Origin: Luffa acutangula | Lineage: Eukaryota; Streptophyta; Magnoliopsida; Cucurbitales; Cucurbitaceae | Direction: 5' to 3' | DNA length: 64,000 bases | NCBI GenBank assembly: GCA_036850905.1 | Contig: CM072099.1 | Span: 27,163,638-27,227,637, forward strand | In this document: piece after piece, positions 1-11,360 of the stretch | How the letters are laid out: every line of letters begins with the position of its first letter | How positions within the stretch are numbered: the stretch's first letter is position 1 | Notes under the pieces: generated by a model | What the model was told of the DNA's origin: nothing | Databases searched by the model: none | Seen by the model: only the letters and a program-made list of their open reading frames with translations | Position numbers and translations under genes: made by a program

Positions 1-407
1 TTATAACCAGTGGTTACTATTTCACGGTCCGGTCTTATGCAAACTCATTGCATAGGATACCCCCACTCGCATGTCTCCTACACGAACGCGTTGGATCGCA
101 GCGTTTGTATCAAATACAAAGTGGGCAATATCCATAGTGTCACCAGGATAAGGCACCCAGTCTTATCCCTATACTATAGACCCTTTAGGCTATTTCTCGA
201 ACAATGATCCCATATATCGCTACATATAGTTCAAGACTCATATTACAGCCTTGGATGTCTAGTTTATTGGATTAGGGTTATTATTAGGCAAAGACAAATA
301 TAAAATAACTAATAACAATTAATGGAAAATATATCAATATTATTTCATTAATATCCGGTCAATAGTTACATTCACTATCTACGAGTTTTAGGGCATAAAA
401 CCCAACA
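1..407 (-). repeat. Family A copia LTR, partial (cut by window edge)
   Basis: Reverse complement of the start of the family A LTR. It ends at 401-407 with CCCAACA, the complement of the LTR start TGTTGGG, and its inner part matches the LTRs at 5897 and 39197. It interrupts the RT of the minus-strand B element immediately to the right. The likely TSD is ATATA (408-412), but the other side lies outside the window, so solo LTR or full element cannot be decided. Confidence 0.9.
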
Positions 408-2387
408 ATATACTTCCTCTTTTAAATGACCATGTAAGAAAGCATTTTTAACATCTAACTGACGTAAGGGCCAGTTTGAACTAGTGGCTAAGGAAAGAAT
501 CAACTTGATTGTTGTTGGTTTGATCACCGGACTGAATGTCTCGTTGTAGTCTAGTCCTTCAACTCGAGTGTAGCATTGTGCAACTAAATGAGCTTTGTAA
601 CGATCAACAATCCCATTCTCCTTATACTTGGTTTTAAAGATCTATTTTGATCCCACAATGTTGAGATCTTGAGGTCTTGGCACCAACTTCCAAGTTTGGT
701 TCTGTTGAAGAGCATTCATTTCGTCCTCCATAGCTTTCTTCCAATGACTTTGAGATAACGTCACTTTGAAGTTCTTAGGTTCTTTGTCTATATAATTAGC
801 TAGGTAAGAGAGATGTCGCTTTGAAGTTCGTAGTTGATTGATCTCTCTAGAGAGGTTAAGATCAATGTTAGGATTTCTGCTTAGCTTTTGTCTAGTAATC
901 ATCGGGTGTTCATTTTCATTTTGAGGTGATGGAGTTGGTCCCACATTTGGAGCACTGGATTTTGCTTTATCAAGTGGTTGCTCCTTACTTTGGGTTGAGT
1001 GATTGACTATGGCCTCATTTATTGTTCCTGTAGGAGACAAACACAAATCAATGTGAAGATTTTTGCTTATATCAGGAAGAGAAGAGAAACTAAATGGATT
1101 GGGATGATTATGTCAAGAGGAGAGCAAATCAGTTATGGTATTGTTGCTTGAAGTGAGATTTTGTTCTTCTGCTTCAGTAGTTTCATCACCCTTATTGTTG
1201 TCAATGTGGTTTTGTTGACCACTCACTATTAGATCCACTGGTGAGTTTGTGATAATGTGAGTATTTGCTTTTGACTGAGGGTTGTAGGGGCAAGGATTGG
1301 AGTTGATTTTTGTCCCTCGATCATACTCATTTTCGCTTCTTTTATCATCATTGTGTTGCATTATACACGGCCCAGTTGAGGACGCCATAATAGGTGGATG
1401 AGCTTTTGTTTGTGGGCTTGCATTGCCAATATGCCTATGTAGGGAGGGACTCAAATGCATCTGAGTTAAAGGATCAATTTCCTCTGTGAGGGAAAAATGC
1501 TTGACATCTTTTTCTTCCTTACTTGGGGAACCTGCAAAATCAATGAGTTCAAGAGGAAAAACACTTTTGATGGTGTTGTTAGTAACAATTTTTTCAAAAG
1601 GATAACAATTTTCATCAAAAGTCACATGTCGAGAGATATAAATTCGATTGTTTATTGGGTCAAGACAACGATAACCTTTGTGTTCCATACTATATCCAAT
1701 AAAAATGCAAAGATAAGTTCTTTTTGAAAACTTGTTTGTGTTAGGATGGCTTCTAAGACAAGGAAAACAACTACAACAAAAAATTCTTATATTAGAGTAG
1801 GTGGGTTGTTTTCCATGAAGTTTTTCAAAAGGAGACATCATATTAAGCACATTTGAAGGCATACGATTTATAAGAAAGACATCAGTTAGAAAACTATCAA
1901 CCCAATATTTTAAAGGCATGTGAGATTGAAAAAGAAGAGATAAACCGGTTTCTACAATGTGTCTATGTTTTCGCTCAACAACTCCATTTTGTTGAGGTGT
2001 ATAAGGACAAAAGTATTGGTGGTGTATGCCATTTTGTTCTAGTAAAGTTTTGAAAACATTTGAATTAAATTCTCCACCACCATCACTTTGGAACACTTTA
2101 ATCCTTCTTTCTAGTTGATTTTCTACTAAATTTTTGAATTTCACAAAGGTAGTAAGAAAATCAGATTTTTTCTTTAACGGGTAAATCCAAGTATAACGAG
2201 TATGATCATCTATGAAACTAACATAATATTTAAACAATTGACAAGAAGCAATAGGAGCTGGCCCCCAAAGATCACAATGTATCTTATCTAAAGGATTTAA
2301 GGCATGATTCTCATTATATTGAAAAGGAAGCTTACAGTTTTTTCCAAGTTGACAACTAGTACATACTTGTTCCTTTTTCCAACTAGA
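408..2387 (-). pseudogene. B element pol: integrase and N-terminal RT, two premature stops
   Basis: Open reading frame on the minus strand from 2387 to 408 apart from two stops. The integrase core is clear: SFIDDHTRY, QSDGGGEF and VVERKHRHIVE carry the D, D and E expected of a copia integrase, followed by the usual acidic low-complexity linker. RT begins near 740 (MEDEMNALQQNQTW) and runs through QLDVKNAFLHGHL before being cut by the LTR at 407. One stop (TGA, about 1113-1115) lies in the linker between integrase and RT; another (TAG, about 639-641) sits where copia RTs normally have Trp. The frame is otherwise intact, so decay is recent compared with the chromovirus piece further right. It continues from the piece at 4557-5896 after removal of the solo LTR. 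Confidence 0.88.
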
Positions 2388-3975
2388 TGTTGGGTTTTAT
2401 GCCCTAAAACTCGTAGATAGTAAATGTAAACAAATTGTATACTTGTTTCAATAAAGTGTTATTGAGTTTCTACAATAGAGTGTTATTGTTAAATATTGCA
2501 CAATTTGACCCAAATCCAATAAACTAAGATCCAAGGTTGTTTGTATGTAACTTGAACTAGTATGTGGGGACATACGAGGATCGATGTTCAAGTAACAACC
2601 TAAAAGGTCTATAGTACAAGGATAAGGTTGGGTACCTTATCCTGGTAACACTTTGAGATACGGCCCGCTTTGTATTTGATACAGACGTATTAATCCAAAA
2701 CGTCCATGTAGTAGACATGCAAGTGGGGGTATCCTATGCAATGAGTTTGCATAAGACCGGACCACGAAATAGTCAACCATTAGTTATAACACCGTTAACT
2801 AATTAGGTTATTGTTTCAATAGGATGACCTAGGTAACTCAGTCTTAATCCTGAGTGTGTCATGAACTCCTTCTCATGAGGGATTGTCCTTTGATTAGCAT
2901 GGGTGAGAGTGGCCAATACGCCGACTCAATATGCCTTCCTTTTTGGGGACAAGACCGAGTGGGAGGCTGGGGACATAACAACGCAAGAAGGAATTCACTT
3001 CTTCCCACTTATAGGAGAAGTAGATGAGTGTTCCCTTAAGTGGTGACTCCGGGACTTGAACAAAGGGATCCTGCCCTCTCATTGGCATGAGAGGGACTTT
3101 CTGTTTATTGGTTGGACCATAAACAAGTTGTTCATTAGAGGAGCACTGGTACTTAAGGAGACAGATGTAACACAGGGGTAAAACGGTAATTTGACCCAGC
3201 TGTAGTTACGGACACTCGTGAAGGATTGACTTACCGGTATAGGTCTATATCCGTGGACACATAAATGTTCTACAGTGAGAAGAGTTCAACTGTGGGTCTT
3301 TAGTGGAATGACCCACAGTTAATGACTATTGGTTAACCTGATTATTGAGTTTAATCTATTAACCTCATATCATTGGAGCTTCTGATCTGTAGGTCCATTA
3401 GGTCCCCCTTCTAGCTCGTAAAGAGTAATTAGGAACAAATATATCTTGAGAGAATTTGAATAGTTCAAATTCATATTGGGAATTAAGTTAATTGTATGAG
3501 ATACAAATTAATATAATGTATAGTGATGCATTAAAAAATAAAGTCTAATTTGAGATTAATCTTTATTATATTGAGAGATTGATATATTTGAAAGAATTCA
3601 AATATATGTCTAATTAAATATATTGTATTTAATTAGAAGATGAATTAATTAATTATGAATTAATTAATTATTCAATTTGGTTTAAATTAAATGAGATTTA
3701 ATTAAACTATAGTCTATGAGAGAAATAAATATTTGAAGAAGTTCAAATATTAATATGAATTTGATTCATAATAAATTTATAGGATATAAGAGAATTTGAA
3801 GGAGTTCAAATTTTAATATGAATTTGATTCATATTATAGAATTAATTAATTGAAGACCTGAAATTAAATATATGATATTTAATTGGGTAATTAATTAATT
3901 AACTAATAGAAGGTCTGAAATTAAATATGATATTTAATTGGTGATTAATTAATTAAAGAATTAATTAATTGGAAA

Positions 3976-4155
3976 TTAATCAATTATGGAAATGATTAAT
4001 CACTTATGGAAGTAATTAATCATTTATGGAAATGATTTAATCACTTATGGAAGTGATCAATCATTTATGGAAAAGATTAATCAATTGTGGAATTGATTGG
4101 TCATGGAATTGATTAATTATGGAAAAGATTAAATCAGTTATGGAAATAATTGATT
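3976..4155 (+). repeat. Tandem 20-bp hairpin array upstream of the LTR TATA box
   Basis: A run of about seven degenerate units of the form AATCANTT-(A/G)TGG-AANTGATT. Each unit is an inverted repeat with an 8-bp stem and a 4-nt loop. AATCATTTATGGAAATGATT and AATCAATTGTGGAATTGATT are perfect; the others have one mismatch. The TATA box follows at 4188. The same array stands at the same place in the LTRs at 5897, 20913 and 39197. Confidence 0.85.
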
Positions 4156-4187
4156 TTAAATGAATATTTTATTCATGGTCTTTCTCC

Positions 4188-4196
4188 TATAAATAG
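4188..4196 (+). promoter_or_regulatory. Putative TATA box of family A LTR
   Basis: TATAAATAG in a CTCC(TATAAATAG)AACAC context, conserved at the matching point of the other family A LTRs (for example 7422-7430, 22438-22446, 25097-25105, 40729-40737). The transcription start would be a few tens of bases downstream; this is inference. Confidence 0.65.
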
Positions 4197-4556
4197 AACA
4201 CTAAACCTAGGGTTTAGGTACTACAACTTATGGCCACCATAAGGCCCTCTCATATTCTCTCAACTCAAGAACTCTAGGGAGAATTTTCTCTCTAGAGTTT
4301 TTCCCATTCAAGATTAGGTAGTCCCACAACTACGTTCCTAATCTCAGAGTTATAGCGGGGAAGATCAAATGGGGGTGTTCTTCGTTGTTGCAGAGCAATC
4401 AAGAATCTTTCGTTTAAGTATTCAGAGTCGTCAATGGGGGTATGTTTTTCATCGCTTAACATTTTTCCAATGAATTGATATTTTGTAGAACAAAATTAAT
4501 TTACGAACGGCCCAATTGCTTCCGCTGTAACGGAATTGGGGAATTCCAATCCTTCA

Positions 4557-5896
4557 TTAGAGACATCAATAAGTCGTTTATTTGCTAGAATTTTTAAAAA
4601 ATGGTCATTAAGGTGACCCATCCTTTTATGCCATAGTGAGGAGGAGGCTTTATTAGACAACAAAGCAATATGAGAATTTTGAATGGTAGTAGTAGAATCA
4701 TTTTTAGAAACCAAAGCAGTAGGATTGCAACTAGCAGAATCTATTTTGGAGAGTAAAGCAGTAGGACAACAACTCAAAGGAGCAAGGTTACTTTGGGCTG
4801 GTTGTAACTTATACAGCCCCTTGTTCTCACATCCTTCAGCTAGTACCTGTCCCTGTTGATTCTTAATGACAAATTTATCAGCAAAGAAAGAGACACAACA
4901 ATTATTATCTTTTGTTATTTTACTAATTGACAGCAGGTTTTTTGTCATTTCAGGAACAATTAAGACATTTTTTAGAGAAAGTTGACCTTGTTTTGTTTTA
5001 AGAAAGGTGTTGCCAGTATGTGTGATTTGTAAACCTTGTCCATTACCTACATATAATCTATCATGACCTTTATAGACATGTTTAGTTAGGATATTACCTG
5101 GATTGTTCACAATGTGGGTTGTTGCGCTTGAGTCAACATAAACGTTGTTGTCGCTTATTTCATTAAGTGTGAGGGAAGCTAGTGCTTCAGGAATTTCCTC
5201 GCTTTGATAGGCATGATCAAAGCGGTTCCAACACTCAAGGGCAGAGTGGTTGTTTTTTCCACAAATTTGACAGGTAATTCCCTTCTTTGATGTGGGTTGA
5301 TTACTTCCTGTGAGAGAATTTCCTTGTTTTTGATTTTGAGAAAACTTAAATTGGTGAAAGTTTTGCTCTTTGGGATGTTTGCTATGATAAAACCCCCTGC
5401 CTTTTGAGGAAGAATGTCTTCCTCTCCCTCTGTTTCTTCCACGGTTTGAGTAGAAGGCTTGGTTGAGATTGATTTGATTAGCCTTCTCTTCTTCTTCGTC
5501 ATTGATCACAAGCTGCTCATGTGCTTTTAAGGCAAGTACAAATTCATTGTAGGTAGGATAAGGTGCCTTTGAAAGCATGACAATCTTAAATTCTTTGTAT
5601 TTTCTCCCTAAGCCTCTTGCTAAATGAAACACCTTTGTCAAGTCATCTAAAGGTTTTTTCAAGGCGGCTAATTTGTCACAAATAGCTTTAAACTTTCTAA
5701 TGTACTCATCAATAGATAAAGATCCAAGTTTCAGAGTGAGCAATGCCTCATTGAGATGTATTTCATTCTCTTTTGTCATGGTCAAGAGTATGTTCTCAAG
5801 AGAATTCCATACCTGTTTAGCAGTCTCAGTACCTTCGATTAGGGCTAGCACATCTTCACCAATGATTCCTCATAACCATGAGGTCAAGAGGCCATC
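4557..5896 (-). pseudogene. B element gag C-terminal part, zinc knuckle and protease
   Basis: Continuation of the B gag-pol frame on the minus strand. It holds a UBN2-type copia gag core (GTETAKQVWNSLE through GLGRKYKEF), a basic RGRNRGRGR stretch, a CCHC knuckle (CQICGKNNHSALEC), an aspartic protease with VDSSATTHI in place of the usual DSGATxH, and the start of the pre-integrase domain (LWHKRMGHL). A TGA stop lies at about 5871-5873, just before GIIGEDVLALIEG. The frame enters from 22895 after the 17-kb family A element is removed and leaves at 4557, where the solo LTR interrupts it. Without these removals the reading frame runs into LTR sequence, giving a meaningless C-terminus. Confidence 0.88.
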
Positions 5897-7208
5897 TGTT
5901 GGGTTTTATGCCCTAAAACTCGTAGATAGTGAATGTAACCGTTGATCGGATATTAATGAAATAATATTGATATATTTTTCCATTAATTATTATTAGTTAT
6001 TTTATATTTTTCTTTGCCTAATAATAACCCTAATCCAATAAACTAGACATCCAAGGCTATAATATGAGTCTTGAACTATATGTAGCGACATATGGGATCA
6101 TTTTTCAAGAAACAACCTAAAGGGTCTATAGTATAGGGATAAGACAGGGTGCCTTATCCTGGTGACACTATGGATACGGTCGACTTTGTATTTGATACAA
6201 ACGCTGCGATCCAACACGTTCGTGTAGGAGACATGCGAGTGGGGGTATCCTATGCAATGAGTTTGCATAAGATCGGACCGCGAAATAGTAACCACTGGTT
6301 ATAACACCTTTAACTAGTTGATTTTCTATTTCACTAGGACGACCTAGACGACTTAGTCTTAATCCTGAGTTGATTATGGACTCCTGCTCATGAGAGATTG
6401 TCTTTTGATTTGCATGGGTTAGAGTGGCCAGTACGCCGACTCAATAAGCCTACCATTTTGGGGACAAGACCGAATGGGGAGCTGGGAACGTAATCGTGCA
6501 ATATGGAATTCACTCCTTCCTGACTTTAGGGAAGTAGATGAGTGTTCCCTTAAGTGGTTACTCCGAGTCTTGAACAAAGGGCCCTACCCTCTCAATGGCA
6601 CAAGAGGGTTTTCTGATTGATGGTTGGACCACAAACAGGTTGTTCATTAGAGGAGAACTGGTACTTAAGGAAATAGAGGTAACCCAGGGGTAAAATGGTA
6701 ATTTGACCCAACTGGTGTTACAGACACTCGTGAAGGACTAACTAGTCGATATTTGTCTATATCCGTGGACACAGAAAATATGTCTGCAGTGAGAAGAGTG
6801 CAACTATGAGTCTATAGTGGAATGAACACACAGTTAACGAATATTGATTAATGTGGTTAATGAGTTTGACCAATTAATCTCACATTGTTGGAGCTTCTGT
6901 TCTGTAGGTCCATTAGGTCCCACTGGTAGCTCATAAAGTAATTTGAGGCAACTAAGTAATAAATGTAAATTGAAAATGTTCAATTTACTTAGGGAAAAAA
7001 ATATAATATATATTGATATATTATTATGAGAGAAATTAATATTTGAAGAAATTCAAATATAAATTTATGGAAGTTTGAAAGAATTCAAATAATGAATTAA
7101 TTAACTTAAGGCCTTAAATCTTTTTGGGCGAGTTAATTAATTCAAGGCTCGAAATTAAATATGTGATATTTAATTGGTGGTTAATTAATTTAAGAATTCA
7201 TTAACCGG

Positions 7209-7385
7209 AAATTAATCAATTATGGAAATAATTAATCACTTAAGGAAGTGATTAATCATTTATGGAAATGATCTAATCACTTATGGAAGTAATTAGACAT
7301 TTTTGGAAAAGATTAATCAATTGTGGAATTGATTGATCATGATTGATTAAATAAGGAATAAGATTGAATCAATTTTGGAAAAGAT
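7209..7385 (+). repeat. Tandem hairpin array in family A 5' LTR
   Basis: Degenerate 20-21 bp units. AATCACTT-AAGG-AAGTGATT (7234-7253) and AATCAATT-GTGG-AATTGATT (7315-7334) have perfect 8-bp stems; AATCATTT-ATGG-AAATGATC (7254-7273) pairs in seven of eight. The sixth stem base is C, T or A, and the facing base is G, A or T to match. Confidence 0.85.
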
Positions 7386-7421
7386 TGATTTAATTGAATA
7401 TTTTATTTATGGCCTCTCTTC

Positions 7422-7430
7422 TATAAATAG
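7422..7430 (+). promoter_or_regulatory. Putative TATA box, family A 5' LTR
   Basis: TATAAATAG, about 90 bp downstream of the last perfect hairpin. Same context in the 3' LTR at 22438-22446. Confidence 0.65.
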
Positions 7431-7902
7431 AACACTAGACCTAATTGGTCCATGACACTTTGCTCTTGCTCTTAGACTCTCAAGACAAGACCTAGAATTC
7501 TCTCTAGCCTCCCTCTTAGAGAAAGACTCCCACAAGTCTTTTGCCTCCTAGACTTAAAGACATACCGGTGTAACCTTTGTGGTTATTGTGTCATTCAGAG
7601 GAGAAATTTCCAGCGATCACAAGAAAAGGAGGCTGTTGCGTTTTCGTTCGTGGAACGTCGTTGGCGAAGAACGGTCAAGTCTACAACGAAGGTTTGTAAC
7701 GGTTCTTCCTTCTTTCTTTAGAAAAGCATGAAAATAAATTTAGATTTATTTTTCCAGCATGTTTAAACCAATTTTCCAGCAGCTTTAAAGAGTGTTTAAA
7801 GTTTGTTTGAGTTTTCGTAACGGTATTTTAATGTTAATTAATATACGGCGTAAGGTCCAATCGATGCGCTTCCACTGCGTGGGGACTTTTATTCCCTTCA
7901 AT

Positions 7903-7915
7903 TGGTATCAGAGCC
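7903..7915 (+). other. Primer binding site (initiator tRNA-Met type)
   Basis: TGGTATCAGAGCC begins two bases after the LTR end. This is the standard plant copia primer site complementary to the 3' end of initiator tRNA-Met. Confidence 0.93.
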
Positions 7916-8206
7916 ATCGCTGTCCCTATTAATTAATATTAAAAGTTGCGATAGGTTCTAATAGGTGGGATTTATGGATAATGTATGTTCGGTTTGCGTT
8001 GAACTGTTTGGGTTAATTTTATGGCCATATATTTTATATTTATGTGATTTTGATCATGTAAGGCCCGGTGTTTCGGGTATATTATGTAAAATCGAGTCCT
8101 ATCTAAGTCCGGGTCTAGAATAAGTTTTGATGAGATGAAAAACGGAGCAATCGCCGCTGAAATCGAGGCCAAAATCGAAGAATCAATGCTGCTACTGCCC
8201 AGATGC

Positions 8207-8316
8207 TGCCTCCAGACGCTACTCGAACAGCGTCTCGACGCTGTCTCGCTACCGCAGGCGTTCAGATATGGAAAACGCACAGCGTCGGGACGCTATTAAC
8301 ACAGCGTCTCGACGCT
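8207..8316 (+). repeat. AGCGTC/GACGCT inverted-repeat cluster in copia leader
   Basis: AGCGTCTCGACGCT occurs at 8229-8242 and 8303-8316, and AGCGTCGGGACGCT at 8281-8294. The last two are separated by 8 nt and can pair. The first has a degenerate partner arm (CAGACGCT, ending 8220), also 8 nt away. Read on the minus strand, the order and the CCATATCTGA spacer resemble the gypsy D LTR arrays at 43374-43555. GC content and CpG density contrast sharply with the AT-rich surroundings. Confidence 0.85.
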
Positions 8317-9234
8317 GTCACGATCGAGGTGCGCATTAGGGTTTCAAAAGGCGCGGTTCAAGGGAAGGCCGGTCCGGTTCGGCTGGGCTGGGACCTATTT
8401 GGTCCGGTTCAGCCAACTTTTGGCATGGTTCGTGATTTTGGAGGCCGGTTCGAGGTGGTTCGAGGCGGTTCGTGATGACTAGACAAAATTCCGGAGGTGT
8501 ACAAGGATTTTTAGGATAGAATTTAGCTAAATTAATGTAATTTAATGCTTTATTTTATCATAGGGGCCAAAATTAACCAGTTCAATTGCTATTTATATGC
8601 TTTATGGATGTCATATAGAATATTTAATCCCACCTTAGGTTATAAACATGCTCATGCATTTTTTATATATTATAAATTGTTATAATGTATGTTTAAATGC
8701 ATGGAATTGTTTTCATATTTTTAATATAAGTGTATATTAATTATATGAAAAATTGGAAAGCATGAAGCATGTCATTACTTAAATTAAATATAAATAGTTA
8801 TGTTTAATGTGATGAATGAAGCATGCTTGATTGATTTTCTTGATTGGCTTATAATTGTTATATTTAAAGAAAATCAAAATTGCATGAAGCATGAAACATC
8901 CATAGTTAATAATATAATTGTTATATTATTCATGCAATTAGTGTGGTTTAATTATTTAATTTGAATGAGATTGTTAAATGAATTAAACCCTAGATTCTTG
9001 ATTATATGATTAATCATTAAAATTTGAAATAGTTCTTTAATATTAATGATTAGAAACCGTCAATCTATAATCAAGATTTGCATGCAAACATAAGATCATA
9101 GGATAAAATTGGATTAATTTTAATTGTTTAAAATTAATTAGACCTAGATCAATTTCTAATAAGATTAGAATCTTTTCTTACTTAGAATTAAAAATAGTTT
9201 TAATCGACTAAGTAGGAAAAACATTGCTATTATT

Positions 9235-9610
9235 ATAAGGGAACTCCACCGGTAATGTTCTGTCTAAGGTTGGGGGTATTTAAGTTGACGGTTTACGGAA
9301 CACCTCCTACCTGGGAACTGACCATGACTACCGGAGTTGAATTAATCATAGTTAAATGTTAGCATGCAATGTCACTAGGTTTATTAAAAGTGTTTAATGC
9401 ACCTAGATCTTTAGAGTAAAGACTTTACATTACTGAGGTTATAAGGGAACTCTCTCGGTAAAGTTCTGTCTAAGGCTGGGGGTATTTAAGTTGACGGTTT
9501 ACGGAACACCTCCTACCTGGGAACTGAACCGAACATTGAGTTGAATTAACCATAGTAATGTTGACTTGCAATGTTGGGTTTATTAAAAGAAGTTTAATTC
9601 ACCCAAAAGT
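9235..9610 (+). repeat. 206-bp tandem duplication in family A leader
   Basis: Two copies start with ATAAGGGAACTC at 9235 and 9441. They share GTTCTGTCTAAG, GGGGGTATTTAAGTTGACGG and CACCTCCTACCTGGGAACTG. The copies differ at scattered sites and in short indels, so the duplication is not brand new. Confidence 0.85.
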
Positions 9611-9791
9611 TTGCAGTTGAATCCTTTCCATAATTGTTATAATAGGATCAGACTTAGATAGATTGACTTAGTCGAATACTATCTAAGTTAAACAACCCTA
9701 TATTAACCTCAGGACATTTTCAGTGGGAGGAAAATTACAAAACGAGATTTAAATCAAGTTTTTCTCCTATGTCCCTATATTCACAACGTGA

Positions 9792-10280
9792 GATTCATGC
9801 TCGGCTTCGAGTCGCCTTAGGAGTGGCCTCCCTTCGGAAAGTGTTTGCATGGATCAATATCAAGGTGAATGGGAAAAATGTCTAGAGTAAGTGGGAGCGG
9901 GACACATGTCAACGTATCACTCGGTCTCCGCCCATAGTTCACACCGTGAGAGTCCTATGATCCGCCTGCAGGTTGTCCTGGCGCAACCATCCCTTCGGAG
10001 GGCCTGGTCATAGGATTCGGAACATCGTGAACTCCTGAAACGGATAGGAGCTCTTAGGCTAATCACCAACAGTTGTCTTTCCCTTCGGTAGCCTGTTGGT
10101 GCGTGCCTCTGAGATCTGGAAGTGGGAGGGTTACACTTACGAGGATGAGTTAAAAGTGTTAACAAATCCTTGACCGAACAACGGTGGCTAATGCCTATAG
10201 GATATGAGTTATTCTGGAATTAGAATTAGCTGAGAGGTGTCTCATTTCAAAGGAGGAGTGCCTGATCACCCTTCGGTGGC
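9792..10280 (+). other. Four leader hairpins with a shared CCCTTCGG tip
   Basis: CCCTTCGG occurs at 9830-9837, 9991-9998, 10081-10088 and 10269-10276. The first three lie inside longer pairings: GATTCATGC/GCATGGATC (one G-U), AGTTCAC/GTGAACT enclosing TCCTATGA/TCATAGGA, and ACCAACAG/CTGTTGGT. The fourth has TCACC/GGTGG directly at the loop. The positions just upstream of gag would suit an RNA packaging or dimerisation region; that role is inference. Confidence 0.6.
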
Positions 10281-10446
10281 TGATATTCTAAACCTCTGAA
10301 AGATCGTTGCAAAACTAAATCGATAGTTTTAGGGTTATGTGATTGTCTGTTTTGCTAAATTGATTGGATTGTGTGCAATTGTTTGCTTTTATGATGGGTT
10401 AAGGCAAAGATAACTAATACGGTCATTGTTTGTTTAAATTTCAGCA

Positions 10447-11360
10447 ATGTCTTCCTCAATTGTCTCTCTGCCTAAAAATGAGAAATTAACCGGCGAAAAT
10501 TATGCGACGTGGAAGTCGCACCTGAATATGATTCTTGTTGTCGATGATCTGCGGTTCGTCTTAACGGAGGATTGTCCTCCAGCCCCTGCTCGTAATGCAT
10601 CCCAAGCAGTTAAGGATGCTTATGACCGCTGGACAAAGGCCAATGATAAGACTATATCTTAGCCAGCTTATCTGAAGTTTTTGCTAAAAGGCATGAGGGC
10701 ATGGTAACAGCGAGGGAGATTATGAACTATCTCCAGGAGATGTTTGGACAACCGTCCTACGAACTCCACCATGACACTCTCAAATACGTCTATAGCTGTC
10801 GCATGAAAGAGGCATCTGTTCGGGAGCATGTCCTAGATATGATGGTCCAATTCAATGTGGCAGAAGCAAACGGGGCGATCATAGATGAGAGTAGTCAGGT
10901 TGCATTCATCTTAGAATCTCTTCCGAAGAGTTTTCTGCAGTTTCGAAGCAATGCAATGATGAATAAAATAACATTCAACCTGACTAGCCTCCTCAATGAG
11001 CTACAACTCTATCAGTCTCTTCTTAAGAACAAGGGACAGATAGAAGGAGAGGCAAACGTTGTTCACTCTAAAAGAAAGTTCGAGAAGGGTTCATCCTCTG
11101 GAACTAAGTCTGTAGCCACTTCTTCAAAGAAAACTCAGAAGAAGAAAGGAAATAAGGGGAAAGCTCCCAGTACTGCTGCTAAAAGCAAGGGTAAAGCCAA
11201 AGCTATGGCAGATAAGGGCAAGTGTTTCCACTGCAATGTAGATGGATATTGGAAGAGAAACTACCCAAAGTACCTTGCTGAGAAAAAGAAGGAAAAGGAA
11301 GGTAAATTTGATTTACTTCTTTTAGAAACATGCCTGGTAGAACATGATGAGTTTACCTGA
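10447..11360 (+). pseudogene. Family A gag (TNT1-94-like), frameshifted, ends at a premature TGA
   Basis: Starts at ATG 10447 (MSSSIVSLPKNEKLTGENYATWK), typical of TNT1-94-like copia gag. The first frame stops at 10662; the protein continues in another frame (LSEVFAKRHEGMVTAREIM), which points to a small deletion near 10650. The UBN2-like gag core follows (EMFGQPSYELHHDTLKY; ILESLPKSFLQFRS), then a Lys-rich linker. The zinc knuckle is degenerate: CFHCNVDGYWKRNYPK has Tyr where the His and last Cys should be. The frame closes with TGA at 11358-11360, in place of the Trp that usually precedes the ILDSGATNH protease motif. The frame then continues into pol. Nucleic acid binding is probably lost. 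Confidence 0.9.

Larger units (their letters stand above)
2388..4556 (+). repeat. Solo LTR, family A (copia), in B integrase gene
   Basis: Starts TGTTGGGTTTTATGCCC at 2388 and ends AATCCTTCA at 4556. Flanks are CTAGA (2383-2387) and TTAGA (4557-4561), a 5-bp TSD with one later change. The copia integrase frame continues across it, and no internal element sequence is present, so it is a solo LTR. It contains a TATA box (TATAAATAG, 4188-4196) and, just upstream, a tandem array of short hairpins (about 3976-4155). It belongs to a subfamily closer to the LTR at 26291 than to those at 5897 or 39197. Confidence 0.92.
5897..7900 (+). repeat. 5' LTR of the full-length family A element
   Basis: 2004 bp from TGTTGGG to CCCTTCA. 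GTTTTA-TGCCC-TAAAAC near the start forms a short hairpin present in all family members. The hairpin array is at about 7209-7385 and the TATA box at 7422-7430. A primer binding site follows after two bases. Confidence 0.95.
7916..10446 (+). other. Long structured 5' leader of the family A element
   Basis: About 2.5 kb between primer site and gag, with no credible coding region. It contains a GC-rich inverted-repeat cluster (8207-8316) matching the D-family LTR module, an AT-rich stretch with weak repeats (8520-9230), a 206-bp tandem duplication (9235-9610) and four hairpins tipped with CCCTTCGG (9792-10280). Being downstream of the LTR promoter, all of this would be in the genomic RNA. Confidence 0.75.

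Noticed and set aside
10..207. A 65-residue ORF (MVTISRSGLMQ...) repeated at 6098-6295 and 39383-39601 in other LTR copies
   Set aside because: It is the antisense reading of a conserved part of the family A LTR. Copies look alike because the LTRs are alike, and other subfamilies break it. No start context or domain supports a gene.
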